Part shown: one piece after another, positions 43,306-55,621 of the stretch
How positions within the stretch are numbered: the first letter of the stretch is position 1
Layout of the letters: the number at the start of each line of letters is the position of its first letter
The notes under the pieces: generated by a model
Told to the model about the DNA's origin: nothing
Database searches by the model: none
What the model saw: the letters and a program-made list of their open reading frames with translations, nothing else
Translations under genes and position numbers: made by a program
From: Zea mays
Lineage: Eukaryota; Streptophyta; Magnoliopsida; Poales; Poaceae
Assembly (NCBI RefSeq): GCF_902167145.1
Contig: NC_050097.1
Span: 174,436,923-174,500,922 of the forward strand
Direction: 5' to 3'
Length of the DNA stretch: 64,000 bases

Positions 43306-46154
43306 TCACACATAATGTCTCTAAAGCTCATCTGCATTCCATGATCTTGGAATGTCATTACCATCCATGTCCTTCAACCTGTATGATCCAGGTCTTGACG
43401 AAGACACCACTAAGAAAGGACCCTCCCATTTGAGCTAAAGCTCTCCCACTGTATTTGGGTTGGCCACTCTCCGAAGTACCAAGTGTCTGTTTGATGTTTT
43501 TCAGTATTACCTTCAGATCACGCCATTTAACTATTTCAGCTTGATACTTATTGATGTGATATATTGCTTGAAGTCTGGTCCTTTCTATGGTGTCTTTTGT
43601 TATTTTGCAATCATCTTCGTCTTCTGCCGAAGCTAGGTTCCTTATTGAACCCGTTCTTGCTTCTTCTGGTGTTATTGCTTCGTCACCAAACAAAAGCTTG
43701 AACGGGGTAAATCCTGTTGACCTTGAGACAACAGTGTTGTGGTTCCATGCCACTTTTATTAACTCGTGTGGCCACTTTCCTTTCGGCCGATTGAAGATTG
43801 ACTTCATTATCCCTGTTATTATGATTCCATTAGCTCGTTCTACCAATCCATTTGATTCTGGATGTCTCACTGATGCAAAATGTATTTTGTACCGATTTGG
43901 TCACAAAAAGCTTTGAATGTTTCGACATCAAACTGAGTTCCGTTATCAACTGTAATGGCCTTCGGCACGCCGAAGTGACAAACAATATTTTGCCAGAAAA
44001 AACTTTTGGACCGTGGCCGAAGTGATTATAGCTAGAGGTTTAGCTTCAATCCACTTTGAAAAATATTCCACCGCTACTACAACATATTTTAAATTTCCTT
44101 GCGCTGGTGGAAGTGGGCCTAGCAAATCTAGACCCCACCTTTGCAGTGGCCAGGTGGGCTGGATTAGCTGAGTTAGAGACGAAAGTTGGTCTCTCGCACA
44201 CTTCTGGCAGTTTTCACATTTTTGAACTAAATCTGTTGCATCTGAAGCTACCTTCGGCCAATAAAATCCTTGTCTGAAAACCTTCCCAAGTAAAGGCTTG
44301 GACCCAATATGAGCTCTGCACAGTCCTATATGTATCTCCTTCATTAGCTTCTGACCTTCGGTTCTAGACAAACATTTCAGTAATGGAGAGCAGACTCCTT
44401 GTTTATACAATTCTCTCTCTATGATTACATAGGGCCTTATTCTAGCTTCCATTCTTTTGATATAAGCTTCATCATCCGAAAGACAATTGCCTTGCAGGAA
44501 AGATACAATCTCAGTCCTCCAATCTTCACTGTGCACTGGTGAGATTGTAAGCACTGCTCTCTCCATGAGCTCGACTGAAGGTGCTTTTATTGTTTCAAAA
44601 AAATACTTACGAAGGTAATGGGAGTCCCTGTGCCGCTGACTTGGCTAATAGGTCTGCATGTTCATTTTCTCCTCTTAGGATATTCTTTACTGAGAAACCT
44701 GCGAAAGAGGCTTCCATTCTTTGGACTATGTCCAGATATTTCTTGAGCTTTGGATCTCTTGCTCTACTGCTTTTGTCAATGTGGCCTGTAATAACTTGTG
44801 AGTCAGATTTGAGGATTGCCCTTCTTATTCTCATTGCCTTAACCTTTGGAAGCCCCAAGAGAAGGGCTTCATACTCTGCAATGTTATTTATGCAGTTGAA
44901 CTGCAGTCTTGCTGCATAGTAGGTTCTGATCTTAGATGGTGAAATTAGAATGGCATCTGCTCTTGTGCCGAAGGTTCCCCATGACCCATCACAAAACACT
45001 GTCCAAGCTTCATCATCTTTTATTCTTTCTTCGCCCTGAGCCCCTGGCGTACAATCAGCAATGAAATCTGCTAATGCCTGAGATTGAATTGAAGATCTGT
45101 GAACATAATCTATGGTGAATTCATTCAGCTCTGCCGCCCATTTCCCAACTCTTCTTGTGGCTTCTCTGTTCCTTATTATGTCTTTGAGATGCTGAGAAGA
45201 AGGTACTATGATATGGTATGACTGGAAATAGTGCCAAAGCTTTCTGGAGGCCATCAACACAGCATATAGTACCTTCTCCAACTCTGTGTAATTTTTCTTT
45301 GATGGACTAAGTACTTCGGAGACAAAGTATACTGACACTTGCCTCTTTGCTTGGCCATCTTACTTTTCTTGTACCAATCCTGCACTAACTGCAGCGTGAG
45401 AAGCAGCTACATACAGCAGCAATGAGGCTTCTAATGAAGGTGGGGTTAAAGTTGCCAGCTCTATCAAGTATTGCTTTAGCTCTTCGAAAGCCTTTTGCTG
45501 AGTTGGTCCCCACTGGAAGACTTCGGCTGACTTCAATACTTCAAAAAATGGCAAGTTCCTTTCTGTCGATCTTGAAATAAATATGTTCAATGAGGCCAAT
45601 CTTTCTGTCAGCCTTTGGGCACCTTTTCTTGACTTCGGTGGCTCCATCCGAAGTATGGCTTCTATCTTGTTTGGGTTTGCCTCAATTCCCTTTGTTGACA
45701 CGAGGCACCCAAGAAATTTCCCCTTCTTCACCCCAAAAACATATTTTTCTGGGTTGAGCTTGAGGCCTGCCTTTCTAAAATTGGCAAATGTTTCTTGCAG
45801 ATCAGTGATGTGATTTTCTTGCTTAGTACTTTTTACTATGATATCATCAACATATGTTAGAACATTCCTGCCAATTTGCGAGCAGAAAACTTTAGCAGTC
45901 ATTCTGCTGAAGCTTCCTCCAGCATTCTTGAGCCCCTCAGGCATCCGAAGGTAGTAGTAGGTCCCACTAGGGGTTATGAAGCTTGTTTTGGGCTCGTCTT
46001 CTTTCTTCATCCAAATTTGATGATAGACTGAATAATAGTCCAATAGACTCATGAGCTCTAAGGTGGCTGCGACGTCCATAAGGGAGTCTATTCTTGGCAA
46101 AGCGTACTCATACTTCGGACATGCCTTATTGAGATCTGTAAAGTCAATGCACAT
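43306..46154 (-). pseudogene. Element D pol (RT to integrase), degenerate
   Basis: RT starts at CIDFTDLNKACPK next to the Ji-like insertion and keeps the YVDD box. RNase H and integrase follow with the same motifs as element B (CENCQKC, WGLDLLGPLPPAQG, HPESNGLVERANG). Breaks seen by comparison with B: stop at 45360-45362, stop at 44607-44609, an extra T in the T-run just after it, a frameshift near 43990 and further changes near 43470. A stop also replaces an Arg codon close to the C-terminus. Confidence 0.85.
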
Positions 46155-47401
46155 TGAAAGGGAAATAGGCTTAATCATTTCCTATATTCGATTTTGGTGG
46201 TTGACATCCATCACAAACCATGTGGACTAATTAGTTTGCCAAGATGTCTTTTATCTCAGGTACATAAGGTTCAACATAAACCAATAAAGAAATTAAGTTA
46301 GGGATTCAACAAAGTTTGAAGCAAAGACTTGAGGGTGTGCTGCCAGTGGTGCACCGGACAGTGTCCGGTGCCCTAGGCCGAGCTGCACTCAAACCAACCA
46401 CTCTCAGGTTTCTCTAGGGCGCGCTCCGCTATAATTCACCGGACATGTCCGGTGAGCCAACGGAGGAACGATAACCTGGCGCCAACGGTCGACTGTAAAA
46501 GGGAACAGTGCAAGTCAGAAGTCAGAGCAGAAAGTCAGAACATGTCCGGTGTGGCACCGGACTGTTCGGTGCAGCTACAGGATAAGGGGTTCCAATGGTC
46601 GATCGCCCCAAACCCCAACGGGCATGCTGATGTGGCATGCATCGGACAGTGAATAGTACCTGTCCGGTGCACCACCGGACTGTCTGGTGTGCCCATCTAC
46701 AGCAAACTCACCCAACGGCTAGGAAGTGGTTGGAGGCTATAAATACCCCCAACCACCTCCTTCAATGGCATCCAAGTTTTCTGAAGTTCACATTCAATAC
46801 AAGAGCAATAGCATTCACTCCAAGACACATTCCAAAGATCAAATCCCCTCCAAGCCTCAAAATCAACTCAATTGCTTAGTGACTTGAGAGAGGGTATTTT
46901 GTGTTCTTTTGTTGCTCTTGTTGCTTGGATTGCTTTCTCCTTCTCATTCTTATTCTCTAAGTGCTTTGTAAAGCTAGCAAGAGACACCTAAGTGTGTGGT
47001 GATGCTTGCATGGTCTTAGTGACCCAAGTCATTAAGGAGAAGCCTCGACTGGTCTATGTGACCGATTGAGAGAGGGAAAGGGTTGAAATAGATCCGACCT
47101 TTGTGGCCTCCTTAACGGGGACTAGGTTCTTTGGAACCGAACCTCGGTAAACAAATCACCATGTTCATTTGTGCGGTCTTCACTTGATTTGTTTTCCCAT
47201 CTTTCCTCTCTCCAAAAGTTTGCTTGCTCACATAGTTTTGAATTTGCTCCCAAACGTTATCCACATTGATTGAGCAACTCTACGCAAGGAGAACTATCTT
47301 TCGAACTCCAATTTAATTCTAATGCTAACCCCGGCCTTAGTGCGAGTTTAAGTTTGTAAATTTCAGGTTTCGCCTATTCACCCCCCTCTAGGCGACTTTC
47401 A
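46155..47401 (+). repeat. Ji-like 5' LTR
   Basis: 1,247 bp, from TGAAAGGG to GGCGACTTTCA. It has CACCGGAC/GTCCGGTG palindromes near 46350, 46437, 46540 and 46665, some decayed. The TATA box CTATAAATAC is at 46738-46747. The primer site TGGTATCAGAGCC follows at 47404. Confidence 0.85.
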
Positions 47402-47450
47402 ATTGGTATCAGAGCCAGTGCTTCATTAAGAGTTTAACGAACTCGAAGTG

Positions 47451-47959
47451 ATGTCTGAAGATCACGCCAAGAGGGAGATTGTCACCGACGACAAGGCCAT
47501 AGGCTCGGGAAGGACTCTATCAAGGGAGTCCGCCGACAAATACAAGGAGGAATCCTCTTCCTCCATAAAGTCACATAGGAAGGGTGACAAGAAGAAAAAG
47601 AAAATGAAGAAGGTGGTCTACTACAAGACCGACTTCTCATCACCTTCCACATCTAGCGCCGAGTTTACAACTTCGAAACACCACGAGCGTAAGAAGTATA
47701 GTAAGATGCCTCTTCGCTATCCTCGCATTCCTAAACTCGCTCCTCTACTTTCAGTACCCCTAGGCAAACCACCATATTTTGATGGTGAAGATTATTGCAT
47801 GTGGAGTAATAAAATGAGGCACCATCTAACCTCACTCCACGAAAGCATATGGGATATTCTTGAGTTTGGAGCGCAGGTACCACAGGTGGGCGACAAGGAC
47901 TACGACTCGGACGAGGCCGCCCAAATTAGGCATTTTAACTCCCAAGCAACTTCTATACT
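47451..47959 (+). pseudogene. Ji-like gag, 5' part
   Basis: From ATG at 47451, an acidic/basic N-terminus leads to LGKPPYFDGEDYCMWSNKM and LHESIWDILEFG, the copia Gag core. The frame is open until the Opie-like LTR at 47960 and resumes at about 56878. Confidence 0.8.
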
Positions 47960-49212
47960 AAAAGGGAAATGTGCCCTTGGGCCATTTCTAAGTATTTTGG
48001 TGATTTAGTGTCCAACACAAGTGCCTAAGTGTTAAATGGTGGACAAAGTACAAATCAAGTATAAAGGTATGTTTCTCAGACTTAGTACATTGTTTTAGAG
48101 ACTAATGTATTGTGTCTAAGTGCTGGAAATGGGAAAAATCAAGTTGAAATTAAAGATGGCTTTGTTCAGCCAAAGTCAGCTCTGTCTGGGTGCACCGGAC
48201 AGTGTCCGGTGGTGCACCAGACAGTGTCCGGTGCGCCAGGCTAGTTCAGGCGACATTGCTGCTCTCGGGAAGTGATTAACGGCGTACGGCTATAATTCAC
48301 CGGACTGTCCGGTGTGCACCGGACTGTCCGGTGAGCCAACTGTCAGCCGGGCCAACGGTCGGCCGCGGAATCCGCGCGTGACGCGTGGCAAGAGCCAACG
48401 GTCAGAAGGGGCACCGGACTGTCCGGTGTGCACCGGACAGTGTCCGGTGCGCCAACGGCTCCAAAGCGCCAACGGTCGGCTTCGCCAAAGAAGGAAAGAA
48501 ATCCGCACCGGACAGTGTCCGGTGGTGCACCGGACTATCCGGTGCGCCAGGCGACAGAAGGCAAAAAATTGCCTTCCTGGAATGCACTCAACGGCTCCTA
48601 GCTGCCTTGGGGCTATAAAAGGGACCCCTAGGCGTATGGAGGAAGACAACAAGCATTCTCTAAGCATTCCTAAGCACCAAGACTTCGATTCCGCGCATTT
48701 GATTCTTTGTGATAGCAACTAGAGCTCCATTTGAGTTGTGAACTTGCCGGGTTGTGTTGTGAGCTCTTGTTGTGACTTGTGTGCGTGTTGGTACTCTGAT
48801 TTTGTGTCTTGTGAGCGTTGCTCATCCCTCCCTTACTTCGTGCTTCTTTGTGAACTTCAAAGTGTACGGGCGAGAGGCTCCAAGTTGTGGAGATTCCTCG
48901 CAAGCGGGATATAGTAAAGTGAAAGCAAAACACCATGGTATTCAAGTGGGTCTTTGGACCGCTTGAAAGGGGTTGATTGCAACCCTCGTCCGTTGGAACG
49001 CCACAACGTGGAGTAGGCAAGTGTTGGACTTGGCCGAACCACGGGATAAACCACTGTGCCATCTCTGTGTTGATCTCTATGTGGTTATCGTGTTGTGCAA
49101 GTTCTTCTCTCTAGCCACTTGGCTTAATTGTGCTAACCCCTAATCAAGTTTTGTGGATTAAGTTTCAAGGTTTTACAGGATCACCTATTCACCCCCCCTC
49201 TAGGTGCTCTCA
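47960..49212 (+). repeat. Opie-like element 2, 5' LTR
   Basis: Homologous to 20892-22132. Palindromes lie from about 48191 to 48544, the TATA box at 48613-48621, and the PBS follows at 49215-49226. Confidence 0.95.
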
Positions 49213-49262
49213 ATTGGTATCGGAGCCGTTCTCTTCAAGAAAGGGACTAACCGCCCAAAGAG

Positions 49263-51618
49263 ATGGATCCTAAGGGCAAGGGGATTGTGATCAATGATAA
49301 GGAGAAGGAGTCCTTCGTCAATGAGCCGAAAGATGACAAGCATACCGACTCAGGCTCGGGCCACAAACGAAAAGATGGAAAGAAGAAGAAGACGAGGCGC
49401 ATCAAGGAGATCGTCTACTACGACGACAGCGACGAGTCCTCTTCTTCCCAAAAGGACGACGACAACGACTACGAGAAAAAGAAGACGGTTAACTCAAACT
49501 TCTCTTTCGATTATTCTCGTATTCCGCATAGTTCAAATGCACATTTTCTTTCCATTCCTCTTAGCAAACCTCCTCACTTTGATGGAGAGGACTACGGATT
49601 TTGGAGTCACAAAATGTGTAGTCACTTGTTCTCTCTCCATCCAAGCATATGGGAGATAGTCGAGAATGGAATGAAATTTGATAGTACTGATAGTCCCATG
49701 TTCATTAATGAGCAAATTCATAAAAATGCACAAGCTACTACTGTGTTGTTAGCCTCATTGTGCAGGGACGAGTACCATAAGGTGAGCGGCTTGGACAATG
49801 CCAAGCAGATCTGGGACACCCTCAAGATCTCACATGAGGGGAACGACGTCACCATGCTCACCAAGATGGAGTTGGTAGAAGGCGAACTCGGGAGATTCGC
49901 AATGATAAGAGGGGAGGAGCCAACCCAGACTTACAACAGGCTCAAGACCCTTGTCAACAAGATAAGGAGCTATGGAAGCACGCGATGGACGGACCACGAC
50001 GTCGTCCGCCTAATGCTAAGGTCCTTTACTGTACTTGATCCACATTTGGTAAACAATATTCGTGAAAATCCTAGGTACACGAAGATGACGCCCGAGGAGA
50101 TCCTTGGAAAGTTCGTAAGCGGGCGGATGATGATCAAGGAGGCTAGATACGTCGACGATGCATTAAATGGTCCAATCCAAGAGCCTCAAACTATTGCTCT
50201 CAAGGCAACAAGGAGCAAGGAGGCGCTACCTAGCAAGGTGGCACAAGTTGAGGTAGCCGGGCTTAATGATGAAGAGATGGCCCTCATCATCAAGCGCTTC
50301 AAAACGGTGCTAAAGGGTCGCAAGGAGCACCCCAACAAGAACAAGACGAAGGGGAAGCGCTCCTGCTTCAAATGTGGTAAGATTGGTCATTTTATCGCTA
50401 ATTGTCCCGATAACGATAGTGACCAGGAAAAGAAGAGTGGAAAGTGGGAAAAGAAGAAGAACTACAAGAAGGCGAAGGGCGAGGCACATCTTGGAAAGGA
50501 GTGGGATTCGGATTGCTCCTCGTCCGACTCCGACAATGAAGGACTCGCCGCCACCGCCTTCAACAAGTCATCCCTCTTCCTCAACGAGCATCACACATGC
50601 CTCATGGCAAAGGAGAAGAAAGTATGTACTCGAAACAATACTACTTATGCTTCTTCAAGCGAGGATGAGTCTAGTGATGATGATGAAATAGACTATTCAT
50701 GCTTATTCAAGGGCTTAGATAGAACTAAGATTGATAAGATTAATGAATTGATTGATGCTTTGAATGATAAGAATAGATTACTAGAAAAACAAGAGGACCT
50801 TTTATATGAAGAGCATGATAAATTTGTTAGTGCACAAAATTCTCTTGCTCTAGAAGTTAAAAGGAATGAAATGCTTTCTTATGAACTATCTACTTGTCAT
50901 TAAACCATTTCTACTTTAAAAAGTGTTAATGATGATTTAAATGCTAAACTAGAAGTAGCAAGTAAATCTAACTCTTGTGTAGAACATGTTATGATTTGCA
51001 ATAGGTGCAAAGATTTTAATGTTGATGCTTGTAGTGAACACCTAGGTTGCATTTCTAAATTAAATGATGAAGTGGCTAGTCTTAATGCCCAACTTAAGAC
51101 TAGCTAGAGTGAATTTGACAAGCTAAAATTTGCAAGGGATGGTCTTGGCTTCAAGAGGGAAGTCAAGAACTTAACAAGCCATAAGGCTTCCATCTCTGCC
51201 AAGGAGAAAGGGAAGGCCCCTATGGCTAGTAGTGCTCAAAAGAACCATGCCTTCATGTATCATGATAGGAGACATTCTAGAAATGTTAAAAGAAGTTATG
51301 ATGCTTTTGATTCTCATGCCATGGTTGCTTCTAGTTCTTCTATTATGCATGATAGAAATATGGCTAGGAAAAAATGTTGTTAATCATATGCCTAGAAGAA
51401 ATATTGTTCATTTTCCTAGGAAAGTAATGAATGAACCTTCTACAATTTATTATGCTTGCAATGCTTCCATTGCTATTTGTAGAAAGGATAAGAAGATAAT
51501 TGCTAGGAAATTAGGGGCCAAATGTAAGGGAGACAAGACTTGCATTTGGGTCCCTAAGACTATTGTGACTAACCTTGTAGGACCCAACATGAGTTGGGTA
51601 CCTAAGACCCAAGCCTAA
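49263..51618 (+). pseudogene. Opie-like element 2 gag, broken
   Basis: It is closely related to the intact Gag at 22182-24545 and keeps the core and the knuckle CFKCGKIGHFIANC. Breaks: TAA at 50901-50903 (codon 547), TAG near 51104, an in-frame 36-nt deletion near 51139, and an extra A in the A-run near 51369 that shifts the frame. The C-terminal end (CIWVPK) is again in the correct frame to 51618. Confidence 0.9.
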
Positions 51619-54600
51619 ATTTGCCTTGCAGGTTTATGCATCCGGGGGCTCAAGCTGGATTATCGACAGCAGATGCACAAACCACATGATGGGGGAAAAG
51701 AGGATGTTCTCTTCCTACGTCAAGAACAAGGATCCCCAAGATTCAATCATATTCGGTGATGGGAACCAAGGCAAGGTGAAAGGGTTAGGAAAAATTGCTA
51801 TTTCATCCGAGCACTCTATTTCTAATGTGTTCTTAGTTGAGTCGCTTGGATATAACTTGTTGTCTGTGAGTCAATTATGTAATATGGGATATAATTGTCT
51901 ATTCACAAATGTAGATGTGTCTGTCTTTAGAAGAAGTGATGGTTCATTAGCTTTTAAGGGTGTATTAGACGGCAAACTCTATTTAGTTGATTTTGCAAAA
52001 GAAGAGGCCGGTCTAGATGCATGCTTAATTGCTAAGACTAGCATGGGCTGGCTGTGGCATCGCCGCTTAGCACATGTGGGGATGAAGAACCTTCACAAGC
52101 TTCTAAAGGGAGAACACGTGATAGGTCTAACTAATGTTACTTTCGAAAAAGATAGACCTTGTGCAGCTTGTCAAGCAGGGAAACAGGTGGGAAGCTCTCA
52201 TCATGCCAAAAATGTGATGACAACATCAAGACCCCTGGAGTTACTTCATATGGACCTCTTCGGACCCGTCGCCTATCTGAGCATAGGAGGAAGTAAGTAT
52301 GGTCTTGTTATAGTTGATGATTTTTCCCGCTTCACTTGGGTATTCTTTTTGCAGGATAAATCTGAAACCCAAGGGACCCTCAAGCACTTCCTAAGGAGAG
52401 CTCAAAACGAGTTTGAGCTCAAGGTGAAGAAGATAAGGAGCGACAATGGGTCCGAATTCAAGAACCTTCAAGTGGAGGAGTATCTTGAGGAGGAAGGAAT
52501 CAAGCACGAGTTCTCCGCCCCCTACACACCACAACAAAATGGTGTGGTAGAGAGGAAGAACAGGACGCTTATAGACATGGCGAGGACGATGCTTGGAGAG
52601 TTCAAGACCCCCGAGCGCTTTTGGTCGGAAGCCGTGAACACGGCCTGTCACGCCATCAACCGGGTCTACCTTCATCGCCTCCTCAAGAAGACTTCGTATG
52701 AGCTACTAACCGGTAACAAACCCAATGTTTCGTATTTCCGAGTTTTTGGGAGTAAATGCTACATTCTAGTGAAGAAAGGTAGGAATTCCAAATTTGCTCC
52801 CAAAGTCGTATAAGGGTTTTTGTTAGGTTATGACTCAAATACAAAGGCGTATAGGGTCTTCAACAAATCATCGGGTTTGGTTGAAGTCTCTAGCGACGTT
52901 GTATTTGATGAGACTAATGGCTCTCCAAAAGAGCAAGTTGTTGATCTTGATGATGTAGATGAAGAAGACATTCCAACGGCCGCAATGCGCACCATGGCGA
53001 TTGGAGATGTACGGCCACAGGAACAAAATGAGCAAGATCAACCTTCTTCCTCAACAATGGTGCATACCCCAACTCAAGACGATGAACAGGTTCATCAAGA
53101 GGAAGCGTATGATCAAAGGGGAGCACAAGATGTTCATGAGAGAGAGGAAGAAGCACAACAGGCACCTCCAACCCAAGTCCGAGCAATGATTCAAAGGGAT
53201 CATCCCGTCGACCAGATTTTGGGTGACATTAGCAAGGGAGTAACTACTCGGTCTCGATTAGTTAATTTTTGTAAGCATTACTCCTTTGTCTCTTCTATTG
53301 AGCCTTTCAGGGTAGAAGAGGCCTTGCTAGATCCAGACTGGGTGTTGGCCATGCAAGAGGAGCTCAACAACTTCAAGAGAAACAAAGTTTGGACACTGGT
53401 GCCTCGTCCCAAACAAAACGTTGTGGGAACCAAGTGGGTGTTCCGCAACAAACAAGAAGAGCACGGGGTAGTGACAAGGTACAAGGCTCGACTTGTGGCA
53501 AAAGGTTATGCCCAAGTCACAGGTTTGGACTTTGAGGAGACTTTTGCTCTTGTGGCTAAGCTAGAATCTATTCGTATTTTGCTAGCATATGCCGCTCACC
53601 ATTCTTTCAGATTGTTCCAAATGGATGTGAAGAGCGCTTTCCTCAACGGGCCAATCAAGGAGGAGGTGTACGTGGAGCAACCCCCTGGCTTTGAGGATGA
53701 ACGATACCCCAACCACGTGTGTAAGCTCTCTAAGGCACTCTATGGACTTAAGCAAGCCCCAAGAGCATGGTATGAATGCCTTAGAGACTTTTTAATTGCT
53801 AATGCTTTCAAGGTTGGGAAAGCTGATCCAACTCTTTTTACTAAGACATGTGATGGTGATCTTTTTGTGTGCCAAATATATGTCGATGACATAATATTTG
53901 GTTCTACTAACCAAAAGTCTTGTGAAGAGTTTAGCAAGGTGATGACTCAAAAGTTTGAGATGTCGATGATGGGCGAGTTAAGCTATTTCCTTGGGTTCCA
54001 AGTGAGGCAACTCAAGGATGGGACCTTCATCTCCCAAATGAAGTACACGCAAGACTTAATCAAGCGGTTTGGGATGAAGGACGCCAAGCCCGCAAAGACT
54101 CCAATGGGAACCGACGGTAACACTAACCTCAACAAAGGAGGTAAGTCCGTTGATCAAAAAGCATACCGGTCTATGATAGGGTCTTTACTTTATTTATGTG
54201 CTAGTAGACCGGATACTGTGCTAAGCGTATGCATGTGTGCTAGATTTCAATCCGATCCAAGGGAATGTCACTTAGTGGCGGTGAAGCGAATTCTTAGATA
54301 TTTAGTCGCTACGCCTTGCTTCAGGATCTGGTATCCAAAGGGGTCTACCTTTGACTTGATTGGATATTCAGACTCCGACTATGCTGGATGTAAGGTAGAT
54401 AGGAAGAGTACATCGGGGACGTGCCAATTCTTAGGAAGGTCCCTGGTGTCATGGAGTTCTAAGAAACAAACCTCCGTTGCCCTATCCACCGCTGAGGCCG
54501 AGTATGTTGCCGCAGGACAGTGTTGCGCGCAACTACTTTGGATGAGGCAAACCCTTAGGGACTTTGGCTACAATCTGAGCAAAGTCCCACTCCTATGTGA

Positions 54601-54832
54601 TAATGAGAGTGCTATCCGCATGGCGGATAATCCTATTGAACACAGCCGCACAAAGCACATAGACATCCGGCATCACTTTTTGAGAGATCACCAGCAAAAG
54701 GGAGATATCGAAGTGTTTCATGTTAGCACCGAGAACCAGCTAGCCGATATCTTTACCAAGCCTCTAGATGAGAAGACCTTTTACAAGTTGCGTAGTGAGC
54801 TAAATGTCTTAGATTCGCGGAACTTGGATTGA
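51581..54832 (+). pseudogene. Opie-like element 2 pol, one stop codon
   Basis: Same domain order as in element 1. The protease motif reads WIIDSRCTNHM: the catalytic-site Gly of DSG is Arg. Integrase, RT (YVDDIIFGS) and RNase H (STAEAEYVA) are otherwise well kept. TAA at 52811-52813 stands where element 1 has a Glu codon. The frame is open before and after it, and the integrase-RT linker is not frameshifted. Confidence 0.9.
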
Positions 54833-55621
54833 TGTGTAGCATACATGTGTTTTATGCCTTGATCATGTTCCTTAATGCATTTTGTTGTTTATTTATGGTG
54901 CTTAAGTTGTACAAGCACTCCCCGGACCTCACAAGTCCATTTGCAAGTGATGCACATATTTAGGGGGAGATGTGCTACAACTTGACCCTTTGAGACTAAC
55001 TGTGTGCTTGAGTTTGCTTAATTTAGTCTCAAAGGAGGTTTGAAAGGGAAAAGGTGGACTTGGACCATGCAAGACTTCCACTGCACTCCGATGAAAGAGT
55101 AACTAATTCCAAGTTCATCTTTGTACTCTTATTGCCTTTTTACTCTTAGTTGAAGATTTTGGTGAGGCAATGGGGTTAAAGGGCCAAAATTGATCCCGTT
55201 TTGGTGCTTGATGCCAAAGGGGAAGAAAATAAGGCCAAAGCAAGAAATGGATCAGCTACCACTTGAGAATTTTGAAAAAGTAGAGTTAGAGTTTTTTGTT
55301 TGTCAAAATGCTCTTGTTTGTCCCTTTTTGTCATAAGTTGGTCTCTTGTGGGGAGAATGATTGATTATGGAAAAAAGGGGAGTTTTTGAACTCTTTGATA
55401 AATTTCTCTTGAAATATCTCTCTTTATGTTTCAACAAGTGTGTTTGACTTAGAGATAGGAAATTGAGTTTGATTTGCAAAAACAAACCAAGTGGTGGCAA
55501 AGAATGATCCATATATGTCAAATTTGAATCAAAACAATTTTGAGTTCTTATTTGAATTGTTGTTGCACTTCTTTAGTTGCTTTATGTTGTGTTGGCATAA
55601 ATCACCAAAAAGGGGGGAGAT
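54833..55621 (+). other. Opie-like element 2, 3' non-coding region
   Basis: No gene. AGGGGGAGA-type purine tracts recur near 54962 and at 55609-55621 before the LTR. The interior copies seen in element 1 are partly lost (for example AAAGGGGAAGAAA near 55216). Confidence 0.7.

Larger units (their letters stand above)
38453..46154 (-). mobile_element. Gypsy element D (Tat lineage), minus strand, truncated by the Ji-like insertion
   Basis: On the minus strand the order is pol (from 46154 down to 43306), tandem repeats, antisense gene (plus strand) and 3' LTR (39066-38453). The 5' part of pol, any gag and the 5' LTR lie beyond the Ji-like element and outside the window. The left target duplication would be TCAAT (38448-38452). 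It is a relative of element B with the same plan but older, with stops and frameshifts in all genes. Confidence 0.85.

Noticed and set aside
43031..43315. 94-codon plus-strand frame in element D
   Set aside because: It reads the tandem repeat array (repeated LLH and SAFPW units).
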